A stretch of DNA of 64,000 nt from Bradyrhizobium betae (GCF_004123905.1 NZ_MZXW01000041.1:186001-250000), one strand, 5' to 3'. Shown: positions 54,483 to 64,000, counted from the stretch's first letter. Numbers and translations are program-made. Notes: generated by a model from the letters alone, not told the origin.

Positions 54483-55946
54483 CTAAATCAACCTTACACC
54501 TGAGATCGCCGATTTCAGCCAGCGCAGCGCCTGCGGCGGCTGGGCTGCGAGCGGCGCGACCGCGGCCTTTTCGGTCCGGCACTTCTCCAGCTCGGCGACG
54601 AAATCGGCCGACCATTGCTGAATGGTGTGGCCGCGCAGCTTCTTCATCATCGCGTCCCAGCGCATCTTGCGCTCGGTGAGCGGCATCGCGGCCGCGACCG
54701 CGATCGCGCGGGCCATGCCGTCGATGTCGTGCGGATTGACCAGCAGCGCGGTGTCGAGTTCGTTGGCGGCGCCGGCGAATTTCGACAGCACCAGCACGCC
54801 GGGATCGGCCGGGTTTTGGGCTGCGACATATTCCTTGGCAACCAGGTTCATGCCGTCATGCAGCGGCGTCACCACGCCGATCTGCGCGGTGCGGTAGAGG
54901 CCCGCGAGCACGGCCTGGCTAAAACCCTTGTTGAGATAGCGGATCGGCGTCCAGTCCACCTCGCCATGGCGACCGTTGACGTCGGTGACGAGGCGCGCGA
55001 CCTCGTTCTGGAGATTGCCATAGGCCTCGATCGCACCGCGCGAGGGGTTGGCGATCTGGAGCAGCGAGATGCTGCGCGCAAACTGCGGCTGCTCGGTCCA
55101 GAGCCGGTCGAACGCGCTGATGCGATTGACGAGGCCCTTGGAATAGTCGAGCCGGTCGACGCCGATCGCGAGCCGCTCGCCGTTGAGGCTGCGGCGCAGG
55201 CGCGACACATCAGGGTGCGACGCCGACTTGGCGGCGTAAGCTGCGAACTTTTCAGCGTCGATGCCGATGGGGAAGACTTCACAGCGCGTGCGGCCATGCT
55301 GCGAGAGCACCACGCCGTCGTCGATGGTGAGGTCGAGTTCGCTCCCGGCATAGGCGAGAAAATTCTGGCAATCTTCGTTCGTCTGGAAGCCGAGCAGATC
55401 ATAGGCCAGCATCGCCATGATCAGCTCACGATGATTGGGCACGCCCTGCATCACCGCGGCAACCGGCCACGGCGTGTGCAGGAAGAAGCCGATGGGATCG
55501 TCGACGCCGAGATCGCGCAACTCCGCGCCGAGTGCGAGGAAATGATAATCCTGCACCCAGAATGCCGTCTTCTCTTTCCGGAAGCGCATCAAGGCGCGCG
55601 CCATGAAGGCGTTGACTTCGCGATAGCTGACATAATCGTCCCGCGAGACGCGGATCAGATCGCTGCGAGAGTGCAGCGCCGGCCACAGCGCCGAATTGGC
55701 AAAGCCTTCGTAATAGCCGCCGTAATGCGCCGCCGGCAGATCCAGCGTTGCAATCGCACCCGTTCCGAGCGCTTCGATCTCGGCAAACGGCTCCTTCTGA
55801 TGGCCATCCCGCACGCGGCCTGAGGAACCCACCCAGATTGCGCCCGAATGCTCGACAACGGGAAGCAATGCCGCAGCCAAGCCGCCCGTCATGGGTTCGT
55901 TGGGTTTGCCGCGTGCGACGCGATTCGAAACGACGATCAAGTTCAC
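54483..55946 (-). CDS. otsA: Alpha,alpha-trehalose-phosphate synthase
   Basis: A 487-residue GT20 enzyme making trehalose-6-phosphate from UDP-glucose and glucose-6-phosphate. The glucose-6-phosphate and UDP-glucose sites are visible: VVSNRVARG and GGLAAALLPVV at the N-terminus, FWVQDYHFLALG, GVDRLDYSKGLVNRISAFDRLW and TPLHDGMNLVAKEYVAAQ. I prefer the GTG at 55946, because an aggagg site lies 10 bases before it; a Met 7 codons upstream would place the site inside the gene. The end has a Pro/Ala-rich tail. It is downstream of otsB with a 233-base gap, so it may have its own promoter. Confidence 0.94.
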   Translation of the reverse strand: MNLIVVSNRVARGKPNEPMTGGLAAALLPVVEHSGAIWVGSSGRVRDGHQKEPFAEIEALGTGAIATLDLPAAHYGGYYEGFANSALWPALHSRSDLIRVSRDDYVSYREVNAFMARALMRFRKEKTAFWVQDYHFLALGAELRDLGVDDPIGFFLHTPWPVAAVMQGVPNHRELIMAMLAYDLLGFQTNEDCQNFLAYAGSELDLTIDDGVVLSQHGRTRCEVFPIGIDAEKFAAYAAKSASHPDVSRLRRSLNGERLAIGVDRLDYSKGLVNRISAFDRLWTEQPQFARSISLLQIANPSRGAIEAYGNLQNEVARLVTDVNGRHGEVDWTPIRYLNKGFSQAVLAGLYRTAQIGVVTPLHDGMNLVAKEYVAAQNPADPGVLVLSKFAGAANELDTALLVNPHDIDGMARAIAVAAAMPLTERKMRWDAMMKKLRGHTIQQWSADFVAELEKCRTEKAAVAPLAAQPPQALRWLKSAISGVRLI

Positions 55947-56179
55947 AGGTCGTCCCCTCCTGTTCATTCCACCCTGTTTAACTGATGTTCATCAATATGG
56001 TTCCTGTCATCATTTCTACGAAATGAAACCAAAATCGGGCGTGCGCGTTGGAACTGGTTTCCTTGAGGGAACCCGACGATTTAATTGAGAAACCGAGTTT
56101 TGGCGGCTGTTTTGCTCAACACGAATTGCGCGTGCAGTGGAACACCGAACGCGCAATGTGGCTTCGGGGTGTCGACGCC

Positions 56180-57001
56180 TTATTCCAACCTTGTGTCGTC
56201 GAGCAGGCGCGCAAGGAACGCGCGCACATCTTTCGGCGCATCGAAATGACCGTTGACGCCGATGGCGCGGCGGCCAACCGAGAAAGAAAGCCCGTTCATG
56301 TCGGGCATGATCGCGAACACGGTTTCATCTGTGACGTCGTCACCGATGAAGATGGGACGGCGCCCCTTGAAGGGCTCATGCTTCATCAACTCGTGCACGC
56401 CGGTTGCCTTGGTGAAACCGGAATGCTTGATCTCGCAAACGAACTTGCCGGGCAAAATTTCGATCGGCGCATTGGGCAGATCGGCACGGATCAGCGATAC
56501 TGCCTCGTAGATCGCCTTCTCCGCATGCGGCGCGAGACGATAATGCAGCGCCAGCGAATAGCCCTTGTCCTCGAGCAGAATACCCGGGCTGAGCTTGGCG
56601 ATCGCAGCCAGCCGCCGCTTCAGCTCCTTGTCCAGCGGTGGCGCATGCACGTCGTCGGCCTCATTGTCCACCGACAGCCGCATCTCCGCACCGTGACCTG
56701 CGACCGCGCGAAACACGTCGGGCGCGAAGATCAGGTCGATGTCGTTGAGCGACCGGCCACTGACCATCGCCAGCGCGCCCGACGTGAGTTCGGTCAGCTT
56801 GTTGAGCGTTTCCGAGAGGCCCGGCGGCACCCACACCTCTCGCGGCGTCGGCATCAGGTCGAGCAGCGTGCCGTCGATATCGAGCAGGATCGCGGTCTCG
56901 CCCAGATGCGGCACGAGCGCATGTGGCACCGGCACCGCGTCGGGCGCTTCATCGTCGAGCATGGCGGGCTTCTGATCCAGTTCAGCAAGTTCGGATTTCA
57001 T
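56180..57001 (-). CDS. otsB: Trehalose-6-phosphate phosphatase
   Basis: A 273-residue HAD phosphatase that makes trehalose from trehalose-6-phosphate. The DxD nucleophile motif is at Asp41 and Asp43 (LLDIDGTLLDLMP), and the late IFIGDDVTDETVFAIM gives the metal Asp pair. The MVSGRSLNDIDLIF segment fits the Ser/Thr motif. Trehalose is a major stress solute in rhizobia. It begins 3 bases after the MFS gene stops, so it is co-transcribed with it, and otsA follows. Confidence 0.94.
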   Translation of the reverse strand: MKSELAELDQKPAMLDDEAPDAVPVPHALVPHLGETAILLDIDGTLLDLMPTPREVWVPPGLSETLNKLTELTSGALAMVSGRSLNDIDLIFAPDVFRAVAGHGAEMRLSVDNEADDVHAPPLDKELKRRLAAIAKLSPGILLEDKGYSLALHYRLAPHAEKAIYEAVSLIRADLPNAPIEILPGKFVCEIKHSGFTKATGVHELMKHEPFKGRRPIFIGDDVTDETVFAIMPDMNGLSFSVGRRAIGVNGHFDAPKDVRAFLARLLDDTRLE

Positions 57002-57004
57002 AGT

Positions 57005-58492
57005 CTACTCCATCGAAGCTAGCGGCCGCGCAATATCTTCCAGCGATTTTCGTTCGGCGGAGACGGCGTAGCGCCACGCCACGATCGCGGCCGCGATCAT
57101 CAGGAAGGCCCCCAGCAAATAGCCGGCGAACACGCTGGTGCGTGACCCCGTATCGATCAGCACGCCGAACAGCGCGGGGCCCGCGACGCCGCCGATGCCG
57201 GTGCCGACCGCGTAGAATACCGCGATCGCCAGCGCACGGACTTCCAAAGGAAATGTCTCGCTGACGGTGAGATAGGCCGCGCTGGCCGCGGGCGAGGCAA
57301 AGAAGAAAATGACCATCCAGGCGATCGTCTGTCCCTGTGCGCTCAACGCGCCGATCGAGAACAGATAGCCCGACAGAGCCAGCAGCAGGCCCGACACGCC
57401 ATAAGTGAGCGTGATCATGGTGCGGCGGCCGAGGGTATCAAACAGACGGCCGAGCAAGAGCGGGCCAAGGAAGTTTCCGGCCGCAAATGGCAGCAGGTAC
57501 CAGCCGACATGATCGGCGCTGATGCCGTAGAAATCGGTCAGCACCAACGCGAACGTAAAGAAGATGGCGTTGTAGAAAAAAGCCTGGGCAATCATCAACA
57601 CCAGCCCAACCATCGCGCGCTGGCGATAGGTGACGAACAAGGTGTGCACGACCTCCCTGATCGGCGTGTGATCGCGCATCTTCAGGCGCATCTTGGGGAA
57701 GCGGCCGTCGCTCGTATTCTGACCGTGTCCGATCACCGAGCGTTCGATCTCGTCGACAATCGCATGAGCTTGGTCAGGCCGGCCATGGATCATCAACCAT
57801 CGCGGACTTTCCGGAATCCACATCCGCATCAACAGCACGACGAGACCGATGGCCGCGCCGATGAGATAAGCGAGGCGCCAGCCGAGATCTTGGCCGATCA
57901 CAGCGGGGTCGAGCAGCACGATGGCCGCGACCGCGCCCATCGCGGCGCCGATCCAGAAGCTGCCGTTGATGACCAGATCAGTCCAGCCGCGATAGCGCGC
58001 CGGCACCAGCTCCTGGATGGTCGAGTTGATCGCGGTGTATTCGCCGCCGATGCCGGCGCCGGTGAGGAAGCGAAACAGCGCGTAGCTTGCAATATCCCAT
58101 GACAGAGCAGTCGCAGCCGTCGCCGAGAGATAAAGCGCAAGCGTGATGAAGAACAGCTTCTTGCGGCCGATCCGGTCGGTGAGCCAGCCGAAGCCGAGCG
58201 CGCCGAGCACTGCGCCGGCGAGATAGGCGGAGTTGGCGACACCGAGATCGAGATTGGAGAACTGCAGTGTGGGACTTTGCTTCAGCGCGCCCGAGAGCGC
58301 GCCGGCCAGCGTCACTTCGAGCCCATCGAGAGTCCAGGTGATGCCGAGTGCGAGCACGACGCGGGTATGGAAACCGCTCCACGGCAACGCATCGAGCCGC
58401 GCGGGAATGCTGGTCTCGATGATGCGGTCGGTCGCGACCGCCGCAGAGACCGCAGGTCCATAATTCAGCGCTGGGCTTTGCTGCAATTCCAT
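57005..58492 (-). CDS. MFS transporter (sugar porter/aromatic-acid type)
   Basis: A 495-residue major facilitator with 12 helices. Family patterns are DRIGRKKLFFITLALYLSATAATAL (loop 2-3) and the second-half partner RLFDTLGRRTMITLTYGVSGLLLALSGY. PESPRWLMIHGRPDQAHAIVDEIERSV and FPLEVRALAIAVFYAVGTGIGG fit the sugar-porter branch. Its place upstream of otsBA suggests export or import of a sugar, maybe trehalose, but that is inference. ATG 58492 starts in a hydrophilic leader without a clear ribosome site; the frame is open further up. Confidence 0.85.
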   Translation of the reverse strand: MELQQSPALNYGPAVSAAVATDRIIETSIPARLDALPWSGFHTRVVLALGITWTLDGLEVTLAGALSGALKQSPTLQFSNLDLGVANSAYLAGAVLGALGFGWLTDRIGRKKLFFITLALYLSATAATALSWDIASYALFRFLTGAGIGGEYTAINSTIQELVPARYRGWTDLVINGSFWIGAAMGAVAAIVLLDPAVIGQDLGWRLAYLIGAAIGLVVLLMRMWIPESPRWLMIHGRPDQAHAIVDEIERSVIGHGQNTSDGRFPKMRLKMRDHTPIREVVHTLFVTYRQRAMVGLVLMIAQAFFYNAIFFTFALVLTDFYGISADHVGWYLLPFAAGNFLGPLLLGRLFDTLGRRTMITLTYGVSGLLLALSGYLFSIGALSAQGQTIAWMVIFFFASPAASAAYLTVSETFPLEVRALAIAVFYAVGTGIGGVAGPALFGVLIDTGSRTSVFAGYLLGAFLMIAAAIVAWRYAVSAERKSLEDIARPLASME

Positions 58493-58673
58493 CGCGTTGT
58501 TGGGTCTGATCAATGGAAGCAGCCCCGGTTCACCTGATGGGGACGGGGTCGATCCGATCGTTGGGTGCGGCATTCCGCCTGCCACCTGCGACAACGTCTG
58601 CGACGGAGGCAAGTTCCCTCAGGAACGCCCCCTGGGGCCGGCCGTTTCCGACGGAGCCGCCAGGAGTTGACGC

Positions 58674-59048
58674 ATGGCTCATGTCAGAAAGACGACACAT
58701 TCACGGAAAGCGGGAACGCGGAGGACAGCACGCGGGAAAACCAGCACGAGCGCGCGCAAGAGCACGAAACGCGCGGCGCCAAAACGTTGGTCGCAGCGGG
58801 TGACGAAGGAAAGCGACGCGCTCGACCTCAAGCAAGGTGTGTTCAAGCTGACCAGCGCGAAGAGGATCGCGGCCTCGCTGAAACGCTCGGCCGAGCACAG
58901 CGCGCGTCGCAAGACCGGCGCCTATCGCTCGGCGCTGTCGATGCTGACCTTCTACATCAACCGCGTCGGCAAGACGCTGCCAAAGACAGAGCGCACGCGG
59001 CTGGAGCGGGCGAAGGTGGAATTGAAGCGGGCGTTCGGGCGGGAGTGA
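58674..59048 (+). CDS. DUF3175 family protein with basic tail
   Basis: A 124-residue protein. The first 40 residues are rich in Arg, Lys, Thr and Ser, like a histone tail. The rest is the DUF3175 domain (KRWSQRVTKESDALDLKQGVFKLTSAKRIAASLKRSAEHSARRKTGAYRSALSMLTFYINRVGKTLP). Function is unknown; the family is common in rhizobia, and DNA binding is a guess from charge. An aggag site precedes the ATG by 9 bases. It is divergent from the MFS gene. Confidence 0.85.
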   Translation: MAHVRKTTHSRKAGTRRTARGKTSTSARKSTKRAAPKRWSQRVTKESDALDLKQGVFKLTSAKRIAASLKRSAEHSARRKTGAYRSALSMLTFYINRVGKTLPKTERTRLERAKVELKRAFGRE

Positions 59049-59062
59049 CCCTCGCTCGAACC

Positions 59063-61096
59063 TTACGCCGCCCGGATATTCCCCATGAAGCGGTCGAGCT
59101 CGGCGCGCAGGCGGGTGCTTTCGCTGGAGAGCGACTTTGCCGAATTCAGCACCTCTTCCGAAGCCGATCCGGTCTCAGCGGCGCCACGGTTGACCTGACC
59201 GATATCGGTGGCCGCGGTCTGGGTGCCCTGCGCAACCGTCTGAACGCTGCGGGCGATTTCCTGCGTCGCCGCACCCTGTTGCTCGACGGCGCTCGCGATC
59301 GAGGTCGAGATCGACGAGATCTGGCCGATGGTGGCACCTATCTCCTTGATCGCGGCGACCGATTCAGCGGTAGCGCCCTGCATGCCCGTGATGTGCGAGG
59401 AAATTTCGTCCGTCGCTTTCGCAGTCTGGCTGGCTAGCGACTTCACTTCGCTGGCGACCACCGCAAAGCCGCGGCCGGCCTCGCCGGCGCGTGCTGCCTC
59501 AATGGTGGCGTTGAGCGCAAGCAGATTAGTCTGCTCGGCGATCGCGGTGATCAGCTTGACGACTTCGCCGATCTGCTGCGCGGCATGCGACAGTTTGCCG
59601 ATCCGCGTATCGGTCTCCTTGGCCTGCACCACGGCGGCTTCGGCGATACGGCTGGAATCGCGAACCTGGCGGCCGATTTCTTCGACCGAAGCCGACAGCT
59701 CTTCCGTCGCGGTTGCGACCGATTGCATGTTGCTCGAGGCCTGCTCGGAGACACTGGCGACCTGGTTCGACAGGCTCTGCGTAGTCTCGGCGGTGCGGGT
59801 CAGCGTGGACGCCGCCGATTCGAGCTGAACAGCGGAGGACGAGACGTTGGAGACGATGGCGCCCACGGCGCCTTCAAAATCATCGGCAAAGCGAATCAGC
59901 TCGGAGCGGCGGCTTGCGGCCTGCTCCCGATTCTGGACTTCGCTGGCGGCGGCATCGCGCTCGGCCTTTGCGACGGCCTGAACCTTGAATTCCTCGACCG
60001 CGCCGGCCATCTCGCCGATCTCATCCCTGCGGCCGAGACCCGGCAGCACGACGTCGAAATTGCCCGACGCGAGCTCGCGCATCGCCTTGCACATCGCGAT
60101 CATCGGACGCGAGATGCCGTTGCCGAGCATCAGGGCCAGCGCAGCGCCGATGGCAAGACCGCCCAGCGCCAGCATCAGCATCAGCCGCTCGGTCTCAATG
60201 ATGGTGGCATTGGCGCTGGCTTCGATGCGCTGCTGATCGGCAGTCAAATCCGACCGCAGCTCGCCAGAGAGCTTAAGGATGCCCGTCGCCGTCTTGGTCA
60301 TCTCGCCGTTCGACTTGACGATGATCTTCACGTTCTCGGTCAGCTTCGAGAACGAGGTGCGGTACTGCTTCAGCAGATTGCCGATCTCGGTGACGCGGTC
60401 GGTGATTTTCTGCTCGTTGGCATAGATCGAGACCAGCAGGGTCTCCAAAAACTTGATGCGGGCGATCACGCCATCCGCCGTCTTCGGCTCGGGCTTGGCG
60501 ACGAAGGCGCTGACCGAGGTGGAGACCGCCAGATATTGCGAGGTGACGTCCTTGGCCGTGGTCTGGACCGAGTTCAGGCCGGCCAGCGCGGCAGTATCGG
60601 CAAGATCGTCGAATTTGAAGCGGATCTTGTTGCCGACGCTGTTGAGCTCGTCGGCGGCGATCTTGTTGTTCTCGCGCGTCAGCGTGATGATCTCGCTGAA
60701 CACCTTCGTAAAGCGCTGGAACTCGGCCTCGAGCTTGCCGACCTGCTCGCGGCGCGCCGCGCCTGATGTGGCCGCCATGGACTTGGCGATCGCGCCCCTC
60801 AGATTCTCTTCGGCGGCCTTGGCCGCGGTCTCGTCATCGGCGGCCCCGGTTAGCGTATAGGCCCGCGCCAGCCCCTGATAGGAGATCAGCTCGCGATCGA
60901 CCGTCCGCGCGAGATCCGCTTCCGCCACGCTGGCCCGGTAGGAGGCCACGGCGGCCTGGATCCGCTCGAAGCCGAAATAGGCGAAAGCCATGCTGACGGC
61001 GAGGATGGCCAGCACCGCCACGAAGCCGAGGATGATTTTTGCACGAAAACGCAAGGTGAGCAGCTTCGATGTGTTCGGCTTCGACTTGACGGGCAT
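59063..61096 (-). CDS. Methyl-accepting chemotaxis protein (copy 1)
   Basis: A 677-residue chemoreceptor. A first helix (about 19-42) anchors a periplasmic sensor of about 260 residues, a second membrane helix lies near 305-327, then HAMP and a long signalling coiled coil. The hairpin tip EQTNLLALNATIEAARAGEAGRGFAVVASEVKSLA is the MCP signature. No C-terminal methyltransferase-binding pentapeptide is seen. It is a tandem paralogue of 61277-63316: the last 350 residues are nearly the same but the sensors differ. No che genes are nearby. I used MPVKSKPN at 61096; a Met 4 codons upstream is possible. Confidence 0.92.
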   Translation of the reverse strand: MPVKSKPNTSKLLTLRFRAKIILGFVAVLAILAVSMAFAYFGFERIQAAVASYRASVAEADLARTVDRELISYQGLARAYTLTGAADDETAAKAAEENLRGAIAKSMAATSGAARREQVGKLEAEFQRFTKVFSEIITLTRENNKIAADELNSVGNKIRFKFDDLADTAALAGLNSVQTTAKDVTSQYLAVSTSVSAFVAKPEPKTADGVIARIKFLETLLVSIYANEQKITDRVTEIGNLLKQYRTSFSKLTENVKIIVKSNGEMTKTATGILKLSGELRSDLTADQQRIEASANATIIETERLMLMLALGGLAIGAALALMLGNGISRPMIAMCKAMRELASGNFDVVLPGLGRRDEIGEMAGAVEEFKVQAVAKAERDAAASEVQNREQAASRRSELIRFADDFEGAVGAIVSNVSSSAVQLESAASTLTRTAETTQSLSNQVASVSEQASSNMQSVATATEELSASVEEIGRQVRDSSRIAEAAVVQAKETDTRIGKLSHAAQQIGEVVKLITAIAEQTNLLALNATIEAARAGEAGRGFAVVASEVKSLASQTAKATDEISSHITGMQGATAESVAAIKEIGATIGQISSISTSIASAVEQQGAATQEIARSVQTVAQGTQTAATDIGQVNRGAAETGSASEEVLNSAKSLSSESTRLRAELDRFMGNIRAA

Positions 61097-61276
61097 TCCC
61101 CACCCCATTCCATTCGCGGAAAACCAGGCGCAGCCCGAAAGCAGCCCGCTTCCCGACTCGCGAGCACGGTAACGGGCAAAGGATAAGCGCCGGTAAATTT
61201 GCCAAGCCGCAACTTGCGGTTAGGTGACGCGGGAACGGGCCGCCCGCCCACCGGGCGGCAGCTCTCGGTCCGGGAC

Positions 61277-63316
61277 CTACGCCGCCCGGATATTCCCCAT
61301 GAAGCGGTCGAGCTCGGCGCGGAGGCGGGTGCTTTCGGATGACAGCGTCCTGGCCGAATTCAGCACCTCTTCCGAGGCCGAGCCGGTCTCGGCGGCGCCG
61401 CGGTTGACCTGACCGATGTCGGTGGCGGCGGTCTGGGTGCCTTGGGCGACAGTCTGGACGCTGCGGGCAATCTCCTGCGTCGCCGCGCCCTGCTCTTCCA
61501 CGGCGCTGGCGATTGAGGTCGAGATCGACGAGATCTGGCCGATGGTCGCGCCGATCTCCTTGATCGCGGCGACCGATTCGGCGGTGGCGCCCTGCATGCC
61601 CGCAATATGCGAGGAGATTTCGTCCGTCGCCTTCGCCGTCTGGCTCGCCAGCGACTTCACTTCGCTGGCGACCACCGCAAAGCCGCGGCCGGCCTCGCCG
61701 GCGCGCGCCGCCTCGATAGTGGCGTTCAGCGCCAGCAAATTGGTCTGCTCGGCGATCGCCGTGATGAGCTTGACGACTTCACCGATCTGCTGGGCCGCGT
61801 GCGAGAGCTTGCCGATACGCCCGTCGGTCTCCTTGGCCTGCACCACGGCGGCTTCGGCGATGCGGTTGGAATCGCGGACCTGGCGCCCGATCTCCTCGAC
61901 CGAGGCCGAGAGCTCTTCGGTCGCGGTCGCGACCGACTGCATGTTGCTCGAGGCCTGCTCGGACACGCCCGCGACCTGGCTCGACAGCGTCTGCGTGATC
62001 TCGGCGGTGCGGGTCAGCGTGGACGCGGACGATTCCAGCTGCACGGCGGAAGCCGAGACATTCGACACGATGGCGCCGACGGCGCTTTCGAAATCATCGG
62101 CGAAACGAATCAGCTCGGAGCGGCGGGCCGCGCTTGCCTCCTTGTTCTGGGCTTCGCTGGCGGCGGCATCGCGCTCGGCCTTGGCGACGGCCTGGACCTT
62201 GAATTCCTCGACCGCGCCGGCCATCTCGCCGATCTCGTCCTTGCGGCCGAGACCCGGCAGCACGACGTCGAAATTGCCCGAGGCGAGCTCACGCATCGCC
62301 TTGCACATCGCAATCATCGGACGTGAGATTCCGGTGCCGAGCAGGAAGGCGAGGATCGCTCCTAACAGCGTGCCGCCAACGGCCAGCATCAGCACCAATT
62401 GCTCGGTCTTCCCGATGGTCGCTTCCGATTCGGAATCCAGCCGCTGCTGTTCGGCAACGAGATCCGCCTTCATGGCGGTCGCTCCTTGCAGGATCGCCCT
62501 CGCCGAGCCGCTCATCTCGGTGACGAGGTCATCGACCATCTTGGCGTTGGCGATCAGCTTCTCCAGCGATTCGCGATAGGCCGTCAGCAGCCCCTTGGCG
62601 TCCTTCAGCCCGGCGACGATCTTGTCGTCCATGGAATAGACGGCGCCGAGCGAGTTTTCGACGAATTTCAGCCGGGCCAGCGCGCTGGTGGCAATCGCCT
62701 GATCCGACGTCAGCACGAAATTGGTCGCAGCCGAGCTTGCGGTCTGGAACTGGGCATTGACCTGCTTGGTGCCGAACTCGATCGCCTGCGCCTCGGAATC
62801 GGAGGCGTTGTTGCCGATGTCATCGAGCTTGTACTTCAGCAGGTTGGCGTTGCGCGTAAGCTGGTTCTGCACCAGCAGCGCGCTGTCACGCTTGGCCTGG
62901 AGGACTTTTGCGAAGGTCGCGGCGAAGTTGGAGAACTCCTTGGCGAGCTTGTCGAGGCTCTCCTGCCGCGCCGGCTTCTTGGCACCCTTGATGGCCTGGT
63001 CGATGGCGCTCTTCAGGCTGGCTTCGGTATCCAGCGCCGCCTTGGCGTCGTCCTCCTTGCCGGTGACGACGAAATATTTGACGACTGAACGGTAGGCGAG
63101 CAGCTCGCGGTCGATGTTGCGGGCAAGGTCGGCCTCCGTAACGCTGGCGCGGTAGGACCCGACCCCGGACGAGACCCGCTCGAAGCCGAAATAGGAGAAG
63201 GCCATGCTGCCGGCGGAGATCACCAGCACGGCGGCGAAGCCCAGGATGATCTTGGCGCGGAACCGGAGGGTCGGAAATATTGTGCGCTTGGACGGCGACG
63301 CGGTACGCCCGGACAT
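61277..63316 (-). CDS. Methyl-accepting chemotaxis protein (copy 2)
   Basis: A 679-residue chemoreceptor with the same plan as copy 1: membrane helix (about 22-45), a helical periplasmic sensor, a second helix, HAMP and signalling coil ending in RFMGNIRAA. The cytoplasmic half is nearly identical to copy 1 both in protein and in DNA (compare 61277-62330 with 59063-60115), while the sensor domain is quite different. This suggests duplication with later homogenisation of the signalling half. ATG 63316 is preferred; a TTG lies 6 bases upstream. Ligand unknown. Confidence 0.92.
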   Translation of the reverse strand: MSGRTASPSKRTIFPTLRFRAKIILGFAAVLVISAGSMAFSYFGFERVSSGVGSYRASVTEADLARNIDRELLAYRSVVKYFVVTGKEDDAKAALDTEASLKSAIDQAIKGAKKPARQESLDKLAKEFSNFAATFAKVLQAKRDSALLVQNQLTRNANLLKYKLDDIGNNASDSEAQAIEFGTKQVNAQFQTASSAATNFVLTSDQAIATSALARLKFVENSLGAVYSMDDKIVAGLKDAKGLLTAYRESLEKLIANAKMVDDLVTEMSGSARAILQGATAMKADLVAEQQRLDSESEATIGKTEQLVLMLAVGGTLLGAILAFLLGTGISRPMIAMCKAMRELASGNFDVVLPGLGRKDEIGEMAGAVEEFKVQAVAKAERDAAASEAQNKEASAARRSELIRFADDFESAVGAIVSNVSASAVQLESSASTLTRTAEITQTLSSQVAGVSEQASSNMQSVATATEELSASVEEIGRQVRDSNRIAEAAVVQAKETDGRIGKLSHAAQQIGEVVKLITAIAEQTNLLALNATIEAARAGEAGRGFAVVASEVKSLASQTAKATDEISSHIAGMQGATAESVAAIKEIGATIGQISSISTSIASAVEEQGAATQEIARSVQTVAQGTQTAATDIGQVNRGAAETGSASEEVLNSARTLSSESTRLRAELDRFMGNIRAA

Positions 63317-63675
63317 TCCCAACCCCCATTTATTCTATTCAGCCGTGGTCCAGAGGCGCCCCGCCTCCAAACCCGGATGCGCAAAACTAGGGCACAATGG
63401 ATAAGGGGCGGTAAATTCGGCACGCTGGTGCAATCCAGACCTGTCCGAACATGGCTTCATCGGCCAAAGGCCGACCGATGAGATGACGGCTGGCATCCCA
63501 CGCCCCCAGCCGGTCCGGACGGCAAGTCCCCCGACTTGCCCTCCCAAGTCATTGCGACCCCGGCGGGATCGATGACTTTTCCATGACCGCAGCAACCAAA
63601 ATCCCAGTTGCCAAGTCCGGGGGCCGCGGTCTCTAATTAGAAACAATCAAAATCAATCCCCGGGAGGACTTCACC
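63317..63675. promoter_or_regulatory. 359-base gap before the CoxS-type gene with inverted repeats
   Basis: No gene fits this gap. A perfect hairpin ggcaagtc-cccc-gacttgcc is at 63521-63540, and arms aagtcat/atgactt lie at 63546-63552 and 63572-63578. These repeats and the nearby ttgccaagtcc (63609) may be operators or leader hairpins of the downstream gene; the promoter of copy 2 of the chemoreceptor also starts here. Confidence 0.45.

Positions 63676-64000
<325 letters not shown>

Overview
The window looks like ordinary chromosome of a slow-growing rhizobium-type alphaproteobacterium, most likely Bradyrhizobium or a close relative. This rests on the high G+C content, the lysC-ptsP-prfA-prmC-DUF4167 order, phaA/phaB with a divergent phaR, acdS with a divergent Lrp-type regulator, and the families of short palindromic intergenic repeats (starting 'gtcatgcccgggc', 'gtcattgcgag' or 'cctctccccgc'). 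It is a family-level inference; no 16S gene is present. I see no transposase, integrase, phage gene, CRISPR array or recognised defence island.

Layout. 1-6.3 kb: the end of argJ (the window starts on its autocatalytic Thr codon), a TadG-like von Willebrand protein, mutT, an NDUFAF5-like methyltransferase, and the operon comF-grxC-nitrilase-DUF1178. 6.3-16 kb: an EamA transporter, ubiG, a PH-domain membrane protein, lysC, ptsP, prfA-prmC and, after a 461-base leader, a DUF4167 protein. 16-24.3 kb: a methyltransferase, gloB, a cupin, a second EamA transporter, polyhydroxybutyrate genes phaB and phaA with repressor phaR, a branched-chain aminotransferase and an esterase. 24.3-30 kb: a small exported protein, a PilZ-PAS-PAS-GGDEF cyclase, an AhpD-like protein, then a PLP cysteine-synthase-like enzyme and an Lrp/AsnC regulator divergent from ACC deaminase. 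30-35.5 kb: recQ, a polysaccharide deacetylase and metY-metA. 35.5-45 kb: a second TadG-like paralogue, an amidase with a histone-like basic tail, a translationally coupled pair (uracil-DNA-glycosylase-fold protein plus amidohydrolase), an aldo/keto reductase, an MFS exporter and a LysR regulator. 45-53.5 kb: a six-gene catabolic operon (DapA-family lyase, BMP-type ABC importer, MmsA-like dehydrogenase) with a divergent FCD/GntR regulator. 53.5-64 kb: tRNA-Ser(GGA), a small exported protein, MFS-otsB-otsA, a DUF3175 protein, two tandem paralogous chemoreceptors, and the start of a CoxS-type iron-sulfur subunit cut by the window end.

How the genes work together. PrmC methylates the GGQ motif of RF1, encoded just upstream. 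PhaA and PhaB make 3-hydroxybutyryl-CoA, and PhaR senses the polymer. The Lrp regulator lies between a cysteine-type PLP enzyme and ACC deaminase. The BMP importer, DapA-family enzyme and semialdehyde dehydrogenase look like one uptake-and-degradation path for an unknown compound.

The most promising leads for something undescribed are the coupled UDG-fold/amidohydrolase pair, the atypical BMP/DapA/MmsA operon whose aldolase-family enzyme lacks the catalytic Tyr, the folded leader before the DUF4167 gene, and the lysine-rich tail on the amidase. Nothing here is clearly a new multi-gene system. All calls come from reading sequence by eye, without database searches.
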